Made by a program: the position numbers and the translations under genes | In this document: in pieces, positions 31,646 to 40,834 of the stretch | How the letters are laid out: each line of letters starts with the position of its first letter | Position numbering within the stretch: the first letter of the stretch is position 1 | Notes under the pieces: model-generated | The model's input: only the letters and a program-made list of their open reading frames with translations | Told to the model about the DNA's origin: nothing | Database searches by the model: none | Assembly: GCA_019637155.1 (NCBI GenBank) | Contig: JAHBWE010000013.1 | Coordinates: 124,001 to 188,000, forward strand | Length of the DNA: 64,000 bases | From: Labilithrix sp. | GTDB taxonomy: Bacteria > Myxococcota_A > Polyangia > Polyangiales > Polyangiaceae | Reading direction: 5' to 3'

Positions 31646-33922
31646 CTACACGCGCACGAAGAACGCCGCGTCCGGCTCCTCCTCCTCGTCGGCGATGACC
31701 GGGACCTCGCGATCGCGGAACGTGGGGTCGGCGGCGAGGCGTGTTGCGATCGGGGTCATGACAGCCTCCTCGATGAGGCGGCGGAGTGGGCGCGCGCCGC
31801 GGGTTGGGTGGTACCCGCGCTCCGCCAGACGCGCGCGTGCGGCGGGTGAGGCGCGGACGTGGACGGAGCGGCGCGTGAAGCCGGTGCGGTTCAGCGCTGA
31901 CGCGAGCTCGAGGTCGACGATGCGCTCGACGTCCGCCGGGGCGAGCGCGCGGAAGGGGAGCACGTAGTCGATGCGGTTGTAGAGCTCGGGGCGGAAGTGG
32001 GCGCGCACCTTCCGCAGGTAGGTCGAGGCCTCGTTCGTCGCGTCGCCGAAGCCCGCGGGGGGGCGGTCGCTCACGCCGAGGTTCGAGGTCATCACGATCA
32101 TCGTGGTGCGGAAGTCGACGAAGCGGCCGCTGTCGTCCGTGAGCCGGCCCTCGCCGAGGATGCCGAGCAAGAGATCGAACACCTCCGCGTGCGCCTTCTC
32201 GATCTCGTCGAGGAGCACGAGCGAGAGCGGCTGCTCGCGCACCCGCGCCGCGAGGCTCGCGGTGCCGGGGCGCGACGTGGTGAGCCGCGTCGCCGAGCCC
32301 GGGAGCATGTACTCGCTCATGTCGAGCCGGATCATCCGCTCCTCGCCGCCGAAGGTCGTGCGCGCGAGCTGCTTCGCGAGCTCCGTCTTGCCGACGCCGG
32401 TCGGGCCGACGAAGAGGAGCACGCCGGAGGGGCGCTCCGGATCGCCGAGGCTCGCCTTGAAGCGCGCGAGGAGCCGCCCGCACGCGCCGCACGCCGCGTC
32501 CTGCCCGATCACGCGCGCCGAGAGGAGCGCCGCGAGCGCCTCCGGGCCCGCCGCGACGTCGTCGGAGAGCAGCGTCAGCGGGACGCCGGAGTAGCGCGAG
32601 TAGGCCGCCGACGCGTCGCGCGGGTAGAGCGTCTTGCCCTCGGCGCCCTTGTTCTCGAGCGCGAGCCAGTCCACGAAGCGGAGCGCCTTCCCCGGGAACG
32701 CGACGCCGCGCTCGAGCGCCGAGAGGTGACGCACGAGGCGCTTCATCGCGGAGGGGTGGACGTCGAGCGACTTCTTCCGCGCGTAGGCGAGCGCGAGCGT
32801 CGTCGTCTCGACCGGCGACGGCTCGGGGACGCGCACGATCGTGAGCTCGGCGACGAAGGTGGGGCGCGCACGGCGCGCGCGCTCGAGCTCCTCCTGCGTG
32901 CACTCCGCGATGAGGCGGATGCTGCCGTCGTTCATCCCCGCCTCGAAGAAGTCCGCGATCGTCGCGCCGTCGTGCTGCGGCTCGAGGAGCCCCCCGAGCG
33001 CGGCGACGTGCAGGTAGTCGCCGCCCTCGTCGAGCTCGCGCGCGAGGCGGATGCAGCGCTCCTGCCACATCCCGAGGTACGTCATCCCCGCGATGATGCG
33101 GTCCTTCGACGTGCTGTAGATGCGCGGCGGCTTCGTCTCCGCGTCCTTCTTCGCCGCGAGGTGATGGAACGCGAGGCGCCGCACCAGCGCCGACTTCCCC
33201 GCGCCGGGCGGACCGACGAGGAGGAGCGACGGCGGGCGCGGCGCGAGCGTCGTCCGCTCGAGCGACGCGAAGACCGCGGAGTCGCCGACGACCGGCGCGA
33301 GCTTCCCCCGCGCCGCGCGCGCGACCAGCTCGTCGCCGACGCGCGAGAGCTCGGCGTTCGGGTCGACCTCGCGCCGCGGAGCCACCTCGTCGCGCTGGCG
33401 CTGCAGGATCGCGGGCGACCATTCCGTGACGTACTCCTCGTCGACCTCGCGGAAGTCGTAGACCCACCGCGCGCTCTCGCCGAGGAGGAGCGTGCTCACG
33501 AAGTGACGGAGGACGTCGGGCGCGACGGAGAGGTCCTCGACGATGAACCAGCCGCCGAAGCGCGGCATCATCACGCGATAACCGCCGCCCTTGAGCGGGC
33601 AATACGCGTACGTGATGTGGAGCGGGATCTCCTTCTTCCCGATCACCGCGCGCTTCTTGACCGACGACAGCGGGTGGATGTCGACGCGGACCTTCTGCGT
33701 GCGGAAGTCCTCCTCCCACAGGTAACGCGCGACCGAGCCGCGCGACTCGAGCTCGAGCGCCTCGAGCTTCGCCTCGAGCTCCTCGAACACGTCTTGTGTC
33801 GTCGCGCCGTAGGCCGAGGGGGCGGGGCGATCGAAGACGCCGTCCCACGTGCGGAGGAGCTTCCCCGTGCGGCGGCCGTCCTCGTGCACGACCATGTGGA
33901 CGCGGAGGGAAGGCTTGCTCAC
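31646..33922 (-). CDS. Clp/HSP100-like double AAA+ ATPase, 758 aa
   Basis: GTG start at 33922 with GGAGG upstream, overlapping the previous stop (GTGA). The N-terminal 215 residues form a domain shared in layout with the two upstream paralogues (VRVDIHPLSSVKKRAVIG, YRVMMPRFGGWFIVEDL). AAA1: Walker A GPPGAGKS 237-244, IYSTSKDRIIAGMTYLGMWQERC and a degenerate Walker B region. AAA2: Walker A GPTGVGKT 506-513, SLVLLDEIEKAH, MIVMTSNLG, FRPELYNRIDYVLPF and a D2-small domain, very ClpB/ClpC-like. It lacks the ClpP-binding IGF loop and the Clp-N repeats as far as I can see. It is the last gene of a three-paralogue operon and the shortest; it lacks the PCRF-like C-terminal region. Confidence 0.85.
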   Translation of the reverse strand: MSKPSLRVHMVVHEDGRRTGKLLRTWDGVFDRPAPSAYGATTQDVFEELEAKLEALELESRGSVARYLWEEDFRTQKVRVDIHPLSSVKKRAVIGKKEIPLHITYAYCPLKGGGYRVMMPRFGGWFIVEDLSVAPDVLRHFVSTLLLGESARWVYDFREVDEEYVTEWSPAILQRQRDEVAPRREVDPNAELSRVGDELVARAARGKLAPVVGDSAVFASLERTTLAPRPPSLLLVGPPGAGKSALVRRLAFHHLAAKKDAETKPPRIYSTSKDRIIAGMTYLGMWQERCIRLARELDEGGDYLHVAALGGLLEPQHDGATIADFFEAGMNDGSIRLIAECTQEELERARRARPTFVAELTIVRVPEPSPVETTTLALAYARKKSLDVHPSAMKRLVRHLSALERGVAFPGKALRFVDWLALENKGAEGKTLYPRDASAAYSRYSGVPLTLLSDDVAAGPEALAALLSARVIGQDAACGACGRLLARFKASLGDPERPSGVLLFVGPTGVGKTELAKQLARTTFGGEERMIRLDMSEYMLPGSATRLTTSRPGTASLAARVREQPLSLVLLDEIEKAHAEVFDLLLGILGEGRLTDDSGRFVDFRTTMIVMTSNLGVSDRPPAGFGDATNEASTYLRKVRAHFRPELYNRIDYVLPFRALAPADVERIVDLELASALNRTGFTRRSVHVRASPAARARLAERGYHPTRGARPLRRLIEEAVMTPIATRLAADPTFRDREVPVIADEEEEPDAAFFVRV

Positions 33923-36900
33923 GGCGCCGCCTCCACGCGCGAGAGGCGCAAGAGCCACAGCCTCGCGAACGCCTCCGCGATGCGCGTCACGCGCGTCGTG
34001 TACGGCATGCCGAGCACGTAGTCCTCCATCTCGAGCAGCGCCGGCGGCCGGTCCTTGCCCGGCGGATCGAAGCGCACCGTGCGCACGAGCGGGAGCACGC
34101 GCGTCGCGTCGCGATGGCCGTTCGCCTTCGCGTCGAGCCACGCCCGCACGTGGCGCGCGGCCGAGTCTCCCTCCGCCGCCGCGAGCACGCGGACGCGGAG
34201 GAGCTCCGGCTCGCGCACGGTCTGCTGCCACACGTGCGTGCCGTGCTCGAGCTCGAGGTAGTCGGCGATGCAGAGCCCCACCACCTTCATGACCACGACA
34301 GGGCTCGCGTCGCTCACGGCGTAGCGGTTGCCGGTGCGGACCTCGCCGTCCTCCGCCCACGCGACCTCGTCCGCCTTCCCGCGCGTGATCCGGTACGCCA
34401 TGAGCATCTCGTCGCGGAGCGCGCGGCCCGCGCCGAACGGCACGAGCTCCACGAACACCGCGTGCTGCCCCGGCGCCGTCACCTTGTCGAGCGCGCGCTC
34501 GAGGACGTGCGTCTCCGCGATCGCGGAGAAGATCTCCCACCACGTGCCTTGCCGCCCGAAGTCGAAGCGCATCCGGCCCGGCGCGGGCTTGGGGTGGTCC
34601 TTCCACGGCAAGCGCGGAGGCTCGTTGTGGTCCCGCGCCACGATCGCCTCCTCGAGCGCGTGGACCTGCATGTCCCGCGACGCGACGATGATGCGCTCGA
34701 TCCGATCGCGCAGGTCGTCGATCGACCAGCGCATCCAGTCGATGTTGAAGAGGAGCTCGCCGTGCTCGCGCACGCCGCGGTTGTGCTCGGAGAGGTGGTG
34801 GCGGAGCGTCTCGCAGAGGAGCGCGAGGCGATCGCTCGACTCGATCCGGTCCAGCGTCGCGAGCGCCTCCGGCAGCGAGTCGCGGATCTCGACGAGCGGC
34901 TTGTTCCAGATCCCTTCGAGCGCGTAGCGCCCCGCGATCGGCTTGGCCTCGACCATCGGCTCGGCCTCGACGACGAGCCCTTCGCGTCCGTCCGCGATGC
35001 GCAGCACCTGCATCGCGGCGCCGGGCGACTCCGCGATCTTCTCGCCGAGGAGCGTGCCGACGCGGTCCTCGATGTAGCGCTTCAGCGAGCGCGCGCCGTC
35101 CTCCGCGCGGAGCGAGTCTCGCGCGATGCGCTCCACCGCTGCGTCGGCGACGTCGACGAACGCGCTGCGATCGACGAGGCCGGGGCGCGCGAAGAGCTTG
35201 CCGAGCTCCTTCCGCGTGACCTGGGTCGCGACCTCGGGCGTGAGCGGCCGGAACGGGACGATCGCGTCGATGCGGTTGAACAGCTCCGGCGGGAAGAACT
35301 CGCGCACCGCGCGCGCGACGTCGTGGAGGAGCCCCTCCGACGCCTCGTCGAAGCCGACCGGCGCGCGCTGCCTCGCGCCGAGGTTCGAGGTCATGACCAC
35401 GACCGCCTGCGTGAAGCTCGCGGTGTTGCCCGCCGCGTCGGTGAGCCGCCCGTCGTCGAAGAGCTGGAGGAGCAGGTTCAGCACCGCCGGGTGCGCCTTC
35501 TCGATCTCGTCGAGGAGCACGACGGAGAAGGGCTGCGCGAGGACCGCGCTCGTCAACATGCCCTCCGGGCTCCACGCGTCGCCGATGAGGCGCGCGACGC
35601 CGTCGGGGCCCGAGAGCTCGCTCATGTCGATCCGCACGAGCCGCGGATCGGTCGGCGCGTCGCTCGCCGCGCCGTAGAGGTAGTCGGCGAGCGCCTTCGC
35701 GAGCTCGGTCTTCCCGGTGCCGGTCGGGCCGGTGAAGAGGTAGACCGCCCACGGCCGCTTCGGATCGACGAGGCCGGTGCGGATCCGCGCGACGACGTCG
35801 GCGGCCTCCGCGACCGCGCGCTCCTGGCCGATCACGCGCTCGCCGAGCCGCCGCGCGATGTCGGAGACGGGGAGGGCTCCCTCCGGCGAGAGGAGCTCGA
35901 GCGGCAGCCCTGTCGTCGCCGAGACGTGACGCGTGATCTCGTCGCCGTCGATGACGCGGTTCGGCCGCGCCTTCACGACGCGCTCGAGGAGATCGACCGC
36001 CTTGCCCGGCAGCGCGTGCTGCGGGAAGAGGCCCTCGCCGAGATCGAGGACCGTCTCGAAGGCGAGGGGAGAGATCTTTGTCAGCAGCGACGAGACCTCG
36101 AGCTCGCGCGCGCGCGTGAGCATCATCTTGAAGGTCTCCGCCCGCGAGGCGGGCGCGACGTGCAGCTTCACGAACGCGGCGGCGAAGGCGGGATCGTCCT
36201 CCTCGAGGCGCTGGAGCTGCTCGGGCGTGCACTCGCCGGCGACGATCATCTCGCCGCGGCCGACCGGGCCGCGGAAGAAGTCGGAGAGCGCGCGATCGCT
36301 GTCGCGCGCGCGGCCGATGCGGCCGAAGAGGTGGAGGTCCGGGACCGCGAGCACGATCGAGCGCCCGCGCAGATCGTCGAGGAGCTCGACGCAGCGCTGC
36401 TCCCACTGCCCGATCCGCGACATCCCGGCGATGAGCTGCTTGCCGAGGAGGCGCCAGACGTGGGTGACCTTGTCGAGGTTCTGGTGGGACGCATAGTCGT
36501 CGCTCGCGAGCAGATCGTGGACGAGCTGGCGGATCAGCATCGACTTCCCGGAGCCGTGCGCGCCGACGAGGATGACGGACTGCTTCCGCTTCGCGCCGAG
36601 GAGCACCTGGAGCTGCTCGCGGTACGGCGAGCGCGGGAGGCCGAGCGTCGCCGCCGACTCCGCGCTCGTCGCGGCGGGCGTGAGGTCCTTGCCGAGCCGC
36701 GGCAGCACCGACATCGCGGCGCGCTGCTTCTTCGCCGCTTGGAGCGGATCGTCCTCGAGGTCGTCCCAGATCCCCTTCTTCCGATCGGGGAGCTCGCCGA
36801 GGAGCGTGCGCTCCTGCGCGGTGAACGAGACGGCGCGGAGCGAGTCCTTCGTGTTGCTCCAGAGGCGCGCGATCTCCTCGTCGCTCAGCGCCGCCCACGT

Positions 36901-37314
36901 GCCGCCGAAGTACGCCGCCGCGGTGACGGAGAGCGCCTCGAAGGCGTGACGCGGGAACCACTCGTCCTGCCGCGCGGGGTGGTAGCAGACGTCCATCGTG
37001 CGGCCGTCGCCGACGTGGCGCGGCTCGACGACGATCGGACAGAGGCCGCTCACCTTCCGCTTCTTCGCGTCCTTGACGTTCACCTCGAGGTGCACGCGCT
37101 CGAGGCGGGTGCCGCGCTTGAAGTCGAAGCGCGCGAGCTCGATCGGGCGCGCGGCCTGCACGACTTGCCGGAGCGCGCTCCTGAGCCGCTCCTCCGCCTT
37201 CGGGAGGTTCTTCCCCGTCGCGCGCTGGGTCGCGGGTCCGAGCCCGAGGGTCGTGAGCTCGACCGAGGAGACGAGGCGCTTCTGGTAGACGGGGACGGTG
37301 AACGACGCCGTCAT
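33919..37314 (-). CDS. Clp/HSP100-like double AAA+ ATPase with PCRF-like C-terminal region, 1131 aa
   Basis: ATG 37314 with GGAGG upstream, overlapping the 1165-aa gene (ATGA). N-terminal domain about 1-200. AAA1: Walker A GAHGSGKS 251-258, RLLGKQLIAGMSRIGQWEQRC and VLAVPDLHLFGR. AAA2: Walker A GPTGTGKT 529-536, SVVLLDEIEKAHP, VVVMTSNLGAR, FFPPELFNRIDAIVPF. From about residue 800 onward the sequence leaves the Clp fold. The segment about 930-1060 (HAVFVELVPFG, VVVMKVVGLCIADYLELEHGTHVWQQ) aligns by eye with the PCRF domain of bacterial release factors (fold pattern V-x-x-K-x-x-G then E-x-G-x-H). There is no GGQ domain. It may couple unfolding to ribosome-linked targets; inference. Confidence 0.82.
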   Translation of the reverse strand: MTASFTVPVYQKRLVSSVELTTLGLGPATQRATGKNLPKAEERLRSALRQVVQAARPIELARFDFKRGTRLERVHLEVNVKDAKKRKVSGLCPIVVEPRHVGDGRTMDVCYHPARQDEWFPRHAFEALSVTAAAYFGGTWAALSDEEIARLWSNTKDSLRAVSFTAQERTLLGELPDRKKGIWDDLEDDPLQAAKKQRAAMSVLPRLGKDLTPAATSAESAATLGLPRSPYREQLQVLLGAKRKQSVILVGAHGSGKSMLIRQLVHDLLASDDYASHQNLDKVTHVWRLLGKQLIAGMSRIGQWEQRCVELLDDLRGRSIVLAVPDLHLFGRIGRARDSDRALSDFFRGPVGRGEMIVAGECTPEQLQRLEEDDPAFAAAFVKLHVAPASRAETFKMMLTRARELEVSSLLTKISPLAFETVLDLGEGLFPQHALPGKAVDLLERVVKARPNRVIDGDEITRHVSATTGLPLELLSPEGALPVSDIARRLGERVIGQERAVAEAADVVARIRTGLVDPKRPWAVYLFTGPTGTGKTELAKALADYLYGAASDAPTDPRLVRIDMSELSGPDGVARLIGDAWSPEGMLTSAVLAQPFSVVLLDEIEKAHPAVLNLLLQLFDDGRLTDAAGNTASFTQAVVVMTSNLGARQRAPVGFDEASEGLLHDVARAVREFFPPELFNRIDAIVPFRPLTPEVATQVTRKELGKLFARPGLVDRSAFVDVADAAVERIARDSLRAEDGARSLKRYIEDRVGTLLGEKIAESPGAAMQVLRIADGREGLVVEAEPMVEAKPIAGRYALEGIWNKPLVEIRDSLPEALATLDRIESSDRLALLCETLRHHLSEHNRGVREHGELLFNIDWMRWSIDDLRDRIERIIVASRDMQVHALEEAIVARDHNEPPRLPWKDHPKPAPGRMRFDFGRQGTWWEIFSAIAETHVLERALDKVTAPGQHAVFVELVPFGAGRALRDEMLMAYRITRGKADEVAWAEDGEVRTGNRYAVSDASPVVVMKVVGLCIADYLELEHGTHVWQQTVREPELLRVRVLAAAEGDSAARHVRAWLDAKANGHRDATRVLPLVRTVRFDPPGKDRPPALLEMEDYVLGMPYTTRVTRIAEAFARLWLLRLSRVEAAP

Positions 37315-40300
37315 TCCATCGCCTCCACCGCGTCCTTCGCCTCCTTCAAGCCGACGCCGGTGAGCTGGCGGAACAGCTTGATCGCGTCGATCTTCTTCCC
37401 CGCGCGCGCGAGCGAGCGCACCTCGGCGAAGCGGTCGTCGATCATCGGGCGGAGGACCGCGTCGCGATCGTGGAGGAGACCTTGCTCGTAGCCGACGAGC
37501 TGCTCGAGCGCGATGTCCTCGAACCGCGGCCAGTAGTCGGCGAACGACATCTCCACCAACCAGGTGCCGTAGACGCGGACCTTCCCCTCCGCGTGCGAGA
37601 CGCGGATCAGCGCCTGCTTCGCGAGGCCCTCCGCGACCTGCGCGTTCGGCGGATCGAGCACGGGCGGAGTCCACTCGTTGGCGGTGAGCGTGGCGCGCGC
37701 GGCGACGACCGAGACGTGGAGCCGCGCGTCGGGGCCGTTCTTGCCGGGGAAGTCCTTGAACGAGTGCGTCCCCGACTCGAGCCCGAGCCAGATCCGCGCG
37801 TGGTCGCCGTCGACGGAGAGCATGACGTTGCGGAACGTGCGCTCCGTGTCCTCGAGCCGCGGCAGCGCCTCTTCGATCGATCGCGGCGGACCCCAGCGGC
37901 GTTCGGCCGGCCAGCCGGCGCCGGCGCGGTCCTTGTCCGCGTCGAGGTGCACCGCGACGCGCCAGCCGCGGCGGTCGGCCTCGCGGAGGAGCGGGACGAG
38001 CCAGAGATCGAACGCGCGTCGATCGTCGAGCTCCTTCACCATCAACGTGACCGCGTTCTTGCCCTGCTCCTCGGCGACGAGCGCGCGCACGAGCGTGGCG
38101 CGGAGGCGGCGGTGCGGCTCGGCGAGCTCGGCGCGGAGCGGCTCCACCGGATCGCCGGCGACGAACGCGGCGAGCGCGAGCTCCTCGACCGCGAACACCT
38201 CCGCGAGCGACTCGTCGAGCGAGGCGAGGAGCTCGGAGTAGCGCGCGTGCTCGGCCGCCATCTGTCCGAGCGCCGTGCCGTCGGGCGCGTCCTCGCGCTT
38301 TCGCTTCTTCTTCGCGGTCGCGAAGTACCCGAGCTGCGCGACGAGGTACGCGGCCTGCTCGCGGAGCGAGACGATGCGATCGAGCCGCGTCCAGCGATGG
38401 AGCTTCCGCCGGAGCTCCGTGATCTCGGTCAGCGCGTGGGCCGCGTTGCGGCTCCGTCGCTCCGGGAGCGGCTCGGAGCGCACCGCGAGCGCCGGCGCGC
38501 CGGCGGTCGCGTCGGCGACGATACGGTAGCCGTCCTTGCCGCCGGCGCGGCTGGTGACGTGCTGCGCGATCGGCGTCACGAGCGCGCGCTCGACGTGGCG
38601 GCGGAGCGCGCGCGCGCCGTAGACGTCGCTCATCCCGGTCGCGGCGAGGTGCGCGATCGCGTCGTCGGTGACGACGAGATCGATCCCGCGCTCGACGACG
38701 CCGCGCCGGCGCGTCGCGCGGGCGGCGGCGATGCGCGCGACCTCGAGGATGTCCGCCTGCGCGAGCGATCGGAACGCGACGATCCGATCGATGCGGTTCA
38801 CCATCTCGGGGCGGAACGTCTCGCGGACGACCTTCGCGTAGTGCGCGTCGTCGCCTGCCTTGTCACCGCCGCCGAAGCCCGGCTGCGCCTTGCGATGCGT
38901 CGCGCCGAGGTTCGACGTCATGATGAGGATCGTGTTGTGGAAGTACGCCGTCTTGCCGCGCCCGTCGGTGAGGCGGCCCTCGCCCGCGACCTGGAGGAGG
39001 AGATCGAACGCAGCGGGGTGGGCCTTCTCGATCTCGTCGAGGAGCACGACCGAGAACGGCTGCTCGCGGACCTTGCGCGTGAGGAGCCCTTCGCCGCCGT
39101 CGTTCCCGCGGAAGAGGCGCTCGGTCGCGTACGCGCTCGCGTACTCGCTCATGTCGAAGCGGACGAGGCGGTCCTCGCTCCCGAAGAGGAGGGCCGCGAG
39201 CGCGCGCGCGAGCTCGGTCTTCCCGACCCCGGTCGGCCCGACGAAGAGCAGCGTCGCGAGCGGCTTGCCGCCGGGTTGGAGCCCGGCCTTCACGACGCAG
39301 ACGAGCTCGGCGACGTGACGCACCGCCGCGTCCTGGCCGACGAGGCGCTTGCCGAGCTCGGCGACGACGTCCTCGACGTGGAGCGCGCTCTCGTCGCGGA
39401 GGAGGAACGTCGGCACGCCGGTGCGCACGCTGAACGCCTCGTGCACCGCGTCCGGTCCGATCCGCGCGCCCGTCGCGCCGGAGCCGAGCGCGATCTCGCG
39501 CGCGGCGGCGACTTCACGAGCGAGGCGCACCGCCTTGCCCGGAAAGGACTCGTACGGCAGGTACCGCTCGGCGAGCTCCACCAGCGCGGAGTTGCCCGCC
39601 GGCGTGAGCGCGGGGCGATCGGGGTCCTTCGCGATCTGCACCTCCGTGAGCTCGTTCAGGATCGCGAGCGCCTGCTTCGCGTCGAGCGGCTCGACGCGGA
39701 CGCGGCCGAAGCACGCGAAGAAGCCGCCGTTCTGGGCCTCCACCCGATCGAGCAGCTCCTCGCGGAGCTCGCCGATGACGCGGACGCGGCCGTCCTCGAG
39801 CCACGGCCGCATCGCGGTCGGGATGTCGACGTGGCCGCCGGGGCGATCGGCGAAGAGGTCGCCGAGGTCGTCGAAGTACAGGATCGCGTCGACGCGCGCG
39901 GCGGCCTCCATGACGCGCCGGACGCGCTCCTGCCACTGACCGAGGCCGCTCATCCCGGCGACGAGGCGCGCGCCGGACGTCGCGTAGACGACGCGGGGGC
40001 GGTTCGCCTCGTGCTCGCGCTCGAGCCACGCGCGCACGAGCCCGCTCTTGCCGACGCGCTCCTTGCCGAGGACGAGGACGCTCGCGCGCTCTTCGCCGGC
40101 GAGGAGCGCGCGGAGTGAAGCGATCTCCGCGTCGCGGAGCGGGAAGGGCTGCGGCTTCACGCGGCCGAGCGGGACGCGCGCGTGGAGCGCGTCGGCGACG
40201 GAGTCGAGGACCGCGACCGCGTGTTTCGTCGCCTCGATCTCGGCGATGCGCTTGCGGCGGTTCGCGTCGCCGACGATCTGCGTCGCGCCCGCGCGCGCGA

Positions 40301-40808
40301 CGTTGGCGACGACCTCGACGATGCGCTCGTGACGCGGCGGGAGGAGCTCGAGGTAGCCGGCCGGATCGAGCTCCCGCGCGGCGACGATGCGCTTCACCTC
40401 CGACGACACCATGTGGTCGACGTCGTCGTCGGCGCGCGCGAAGAACGTGTGATCGAGCGCGAGGATCACGATCCACTTGTCGCGGACGCCCTTCGTGTTC
40501 GGCACGGTGGGGATGACGAGGCTCGTGAAGCGGATCGGCGTCGTGATGTTCCAGCGGCGCGCGAGGTCGTCGCGCGGGACGACGACGTCGGTGTGGGCGA
40601 GGGTGGCGTCGCGCGGGAGCGCGTAGCGCGCGACGACCTCCGGGTCCGCGGCCGACAGGTGCTCCGAGACGAACATCTGCGCCTCGAGGACCGCGTCGTC
40701 CTCGTCGCCGAAGGACGCGAGCCGCGGCTCGGCGAGGAGCGTGACGATCGCGTCCCCGCTCGTCAGCTCGCGGAGGAGGCCAATCGTGACGAGCTCGAGC
40801 GACGACAC
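37311..40808 (-). CDS. Clp/HSP100-like ATPase with PCRF-like domain and L7/L12 C-terminal-like tail, 1165 aa
   Basis: GTG start at 40808 (GTG 40790 possible). N-terminal domain about 1-200 (WIVILALDHTFFARADDD). AAA1 has an odd Walker A, GKERVGKS 248-255, then YATSGARLVAGMSGLGQWQERV and ILYFDDLGDLF. AAA2: GPTGVGKT 524-531, SVVLLDEIEKAHP, ILIMTSNLGA, FRPEMVNRIDRIVAF. After a helical linker comes a region of about 120 residues resembling the PCRF domain of RF1/RF2 (AVTLMVKEL, READRRGWRVAVHLDA, VMLSVDGDHARIWLGLESGT then H). The protein ends RAGKKIDAIKLFRQLTGVGL then KEAKDAVEAME, a clear match to the ribosomal L7/L12 C-terminal motif. It is the first gene of the leftward operon; release-factor and ribosome-stalk modules on a Clp unfoldase are unusual. 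Confidence 0.82.
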   Translation of the reverse strand: MSSLELVTIGLLRELTSGDAIVTLLAEPRLASFGDEDDAVLEAQMFVSEHLSAADPEVVARYALPRDATLAHTDVVVPRDDLARRWNITTPIRFTSLVIPTVPNTKGVRDKWIVILALDHTFFARADDDVDHMVSSEVKRIVAARELDPAGYLELLPPRHERIVEVVANVARAGATQIVGDANRRKRIAEIEATKHAVAVLDSVADALHARVPLGRVKPQPFPLRDAEIASLRALLAGEERASVLVLGKERVGKSGLVRAWLEREHEANRPRVVYATSGARLVAGMSGLGQWQERVRRVMEAAARVDAILYFDDLGDLFADRPGGHVDIPTAMRPWLEDGRVRVIGELREELLDRVEAQNGGFFACFGRVRVEPLDAKQALAILNELTEVQIAKDPDRPALTPAGNSALVELAERYLPYESFPGKAVRLAREVAAAREIALGSGATGARIGPDAVHEAFSVRTGVPTFLLRDESALHVEDVVAELGKRLVGQDAAVRHVAELVCVVKAGLQPGGKPLATLLFVGPTGVGKTELARALAALLFGSEDRLVRFDMSEYASAYATERLFRGNDGGEGLLTRKVREQPFSVVLLDEIEKAHPAAFDLLLQVAGEGRLTDGRGKTAYFHNTILIMTSNLGATHRKAQPGFGGGDKAGDDAHYAKVVRETFRPEMVNRIDRIVAFRSLAQADILEVARIAAARATRRRGVVERGIDLVVTDDAIAHLAATGMSDVYGARALRRHVERALVTPIAQHVTSRAGGKDGYRIVADATAGAPALAVRSEPLPERRSRNAAHALTEITELRRKLHRWTRLDRIVSLREQAAYLVAQLGYFATAKKKRKREDAPDGTALGQMAAEHARYSELLASLDESLAEVFAVEELALAAFVAGDPVEPLRAELAEPHRRLRATLVRALVAEEQGKNAVTLMVKELDDRRAFDLWLVPLLREADRRGWRVAVHLDADKDRAGAGWPAERRWGPPRSIEEALPRLEDTERTFRNVMLSVDGDHARIWLGLESGTHSFKDFPGKNGPDARLHVSVVAARATLTANEWTPPVLDPPNAQVAEGLAKQALIRVSHAEGKVRVYGTWLVEMSFADYWPRFEDIALEQLVGYEQGLLHDRDAVLRPMIDDRFAEVRSLARAGKKIDAIKLFRQLTGVGLKEAKDAVEAME

Positions 40809-40834
40809 GCGGCGCCCAGCGTACCTCAGCTAAG
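40809..40834. promoter_or_regulatory. 26-bp divergent gap between Clp operon and radical-SAM/ternary operon
   Basis: Only 26 bp separate the GTG of the leftward Clp operon and the ATG of the rightward operon, so the promoters must overlap each other and the coding starts. This ties the two gene sets into one regulated locus. TAAG lies 4 nt before ATG 40835; no clear ribosome-binding site. Confidence 0.5.

Noticed and set aside
31251..31660. Possible CRISPR-like array from regularly spaced repeats near 31.5 kb.
   Set aside because: Units are short hairpins with similar, not unique, intervening DNA, and no cas genes are present; REP-like elements fit better.
31646..40808. Canonical ClpB/ClpC chaperone genes.
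   Set aside because: Clp-N repeats and the ClpB middle coiled coil are absent, extra domains are present, and there are three tandem divergent copies; a housekeeping role is unlikely.
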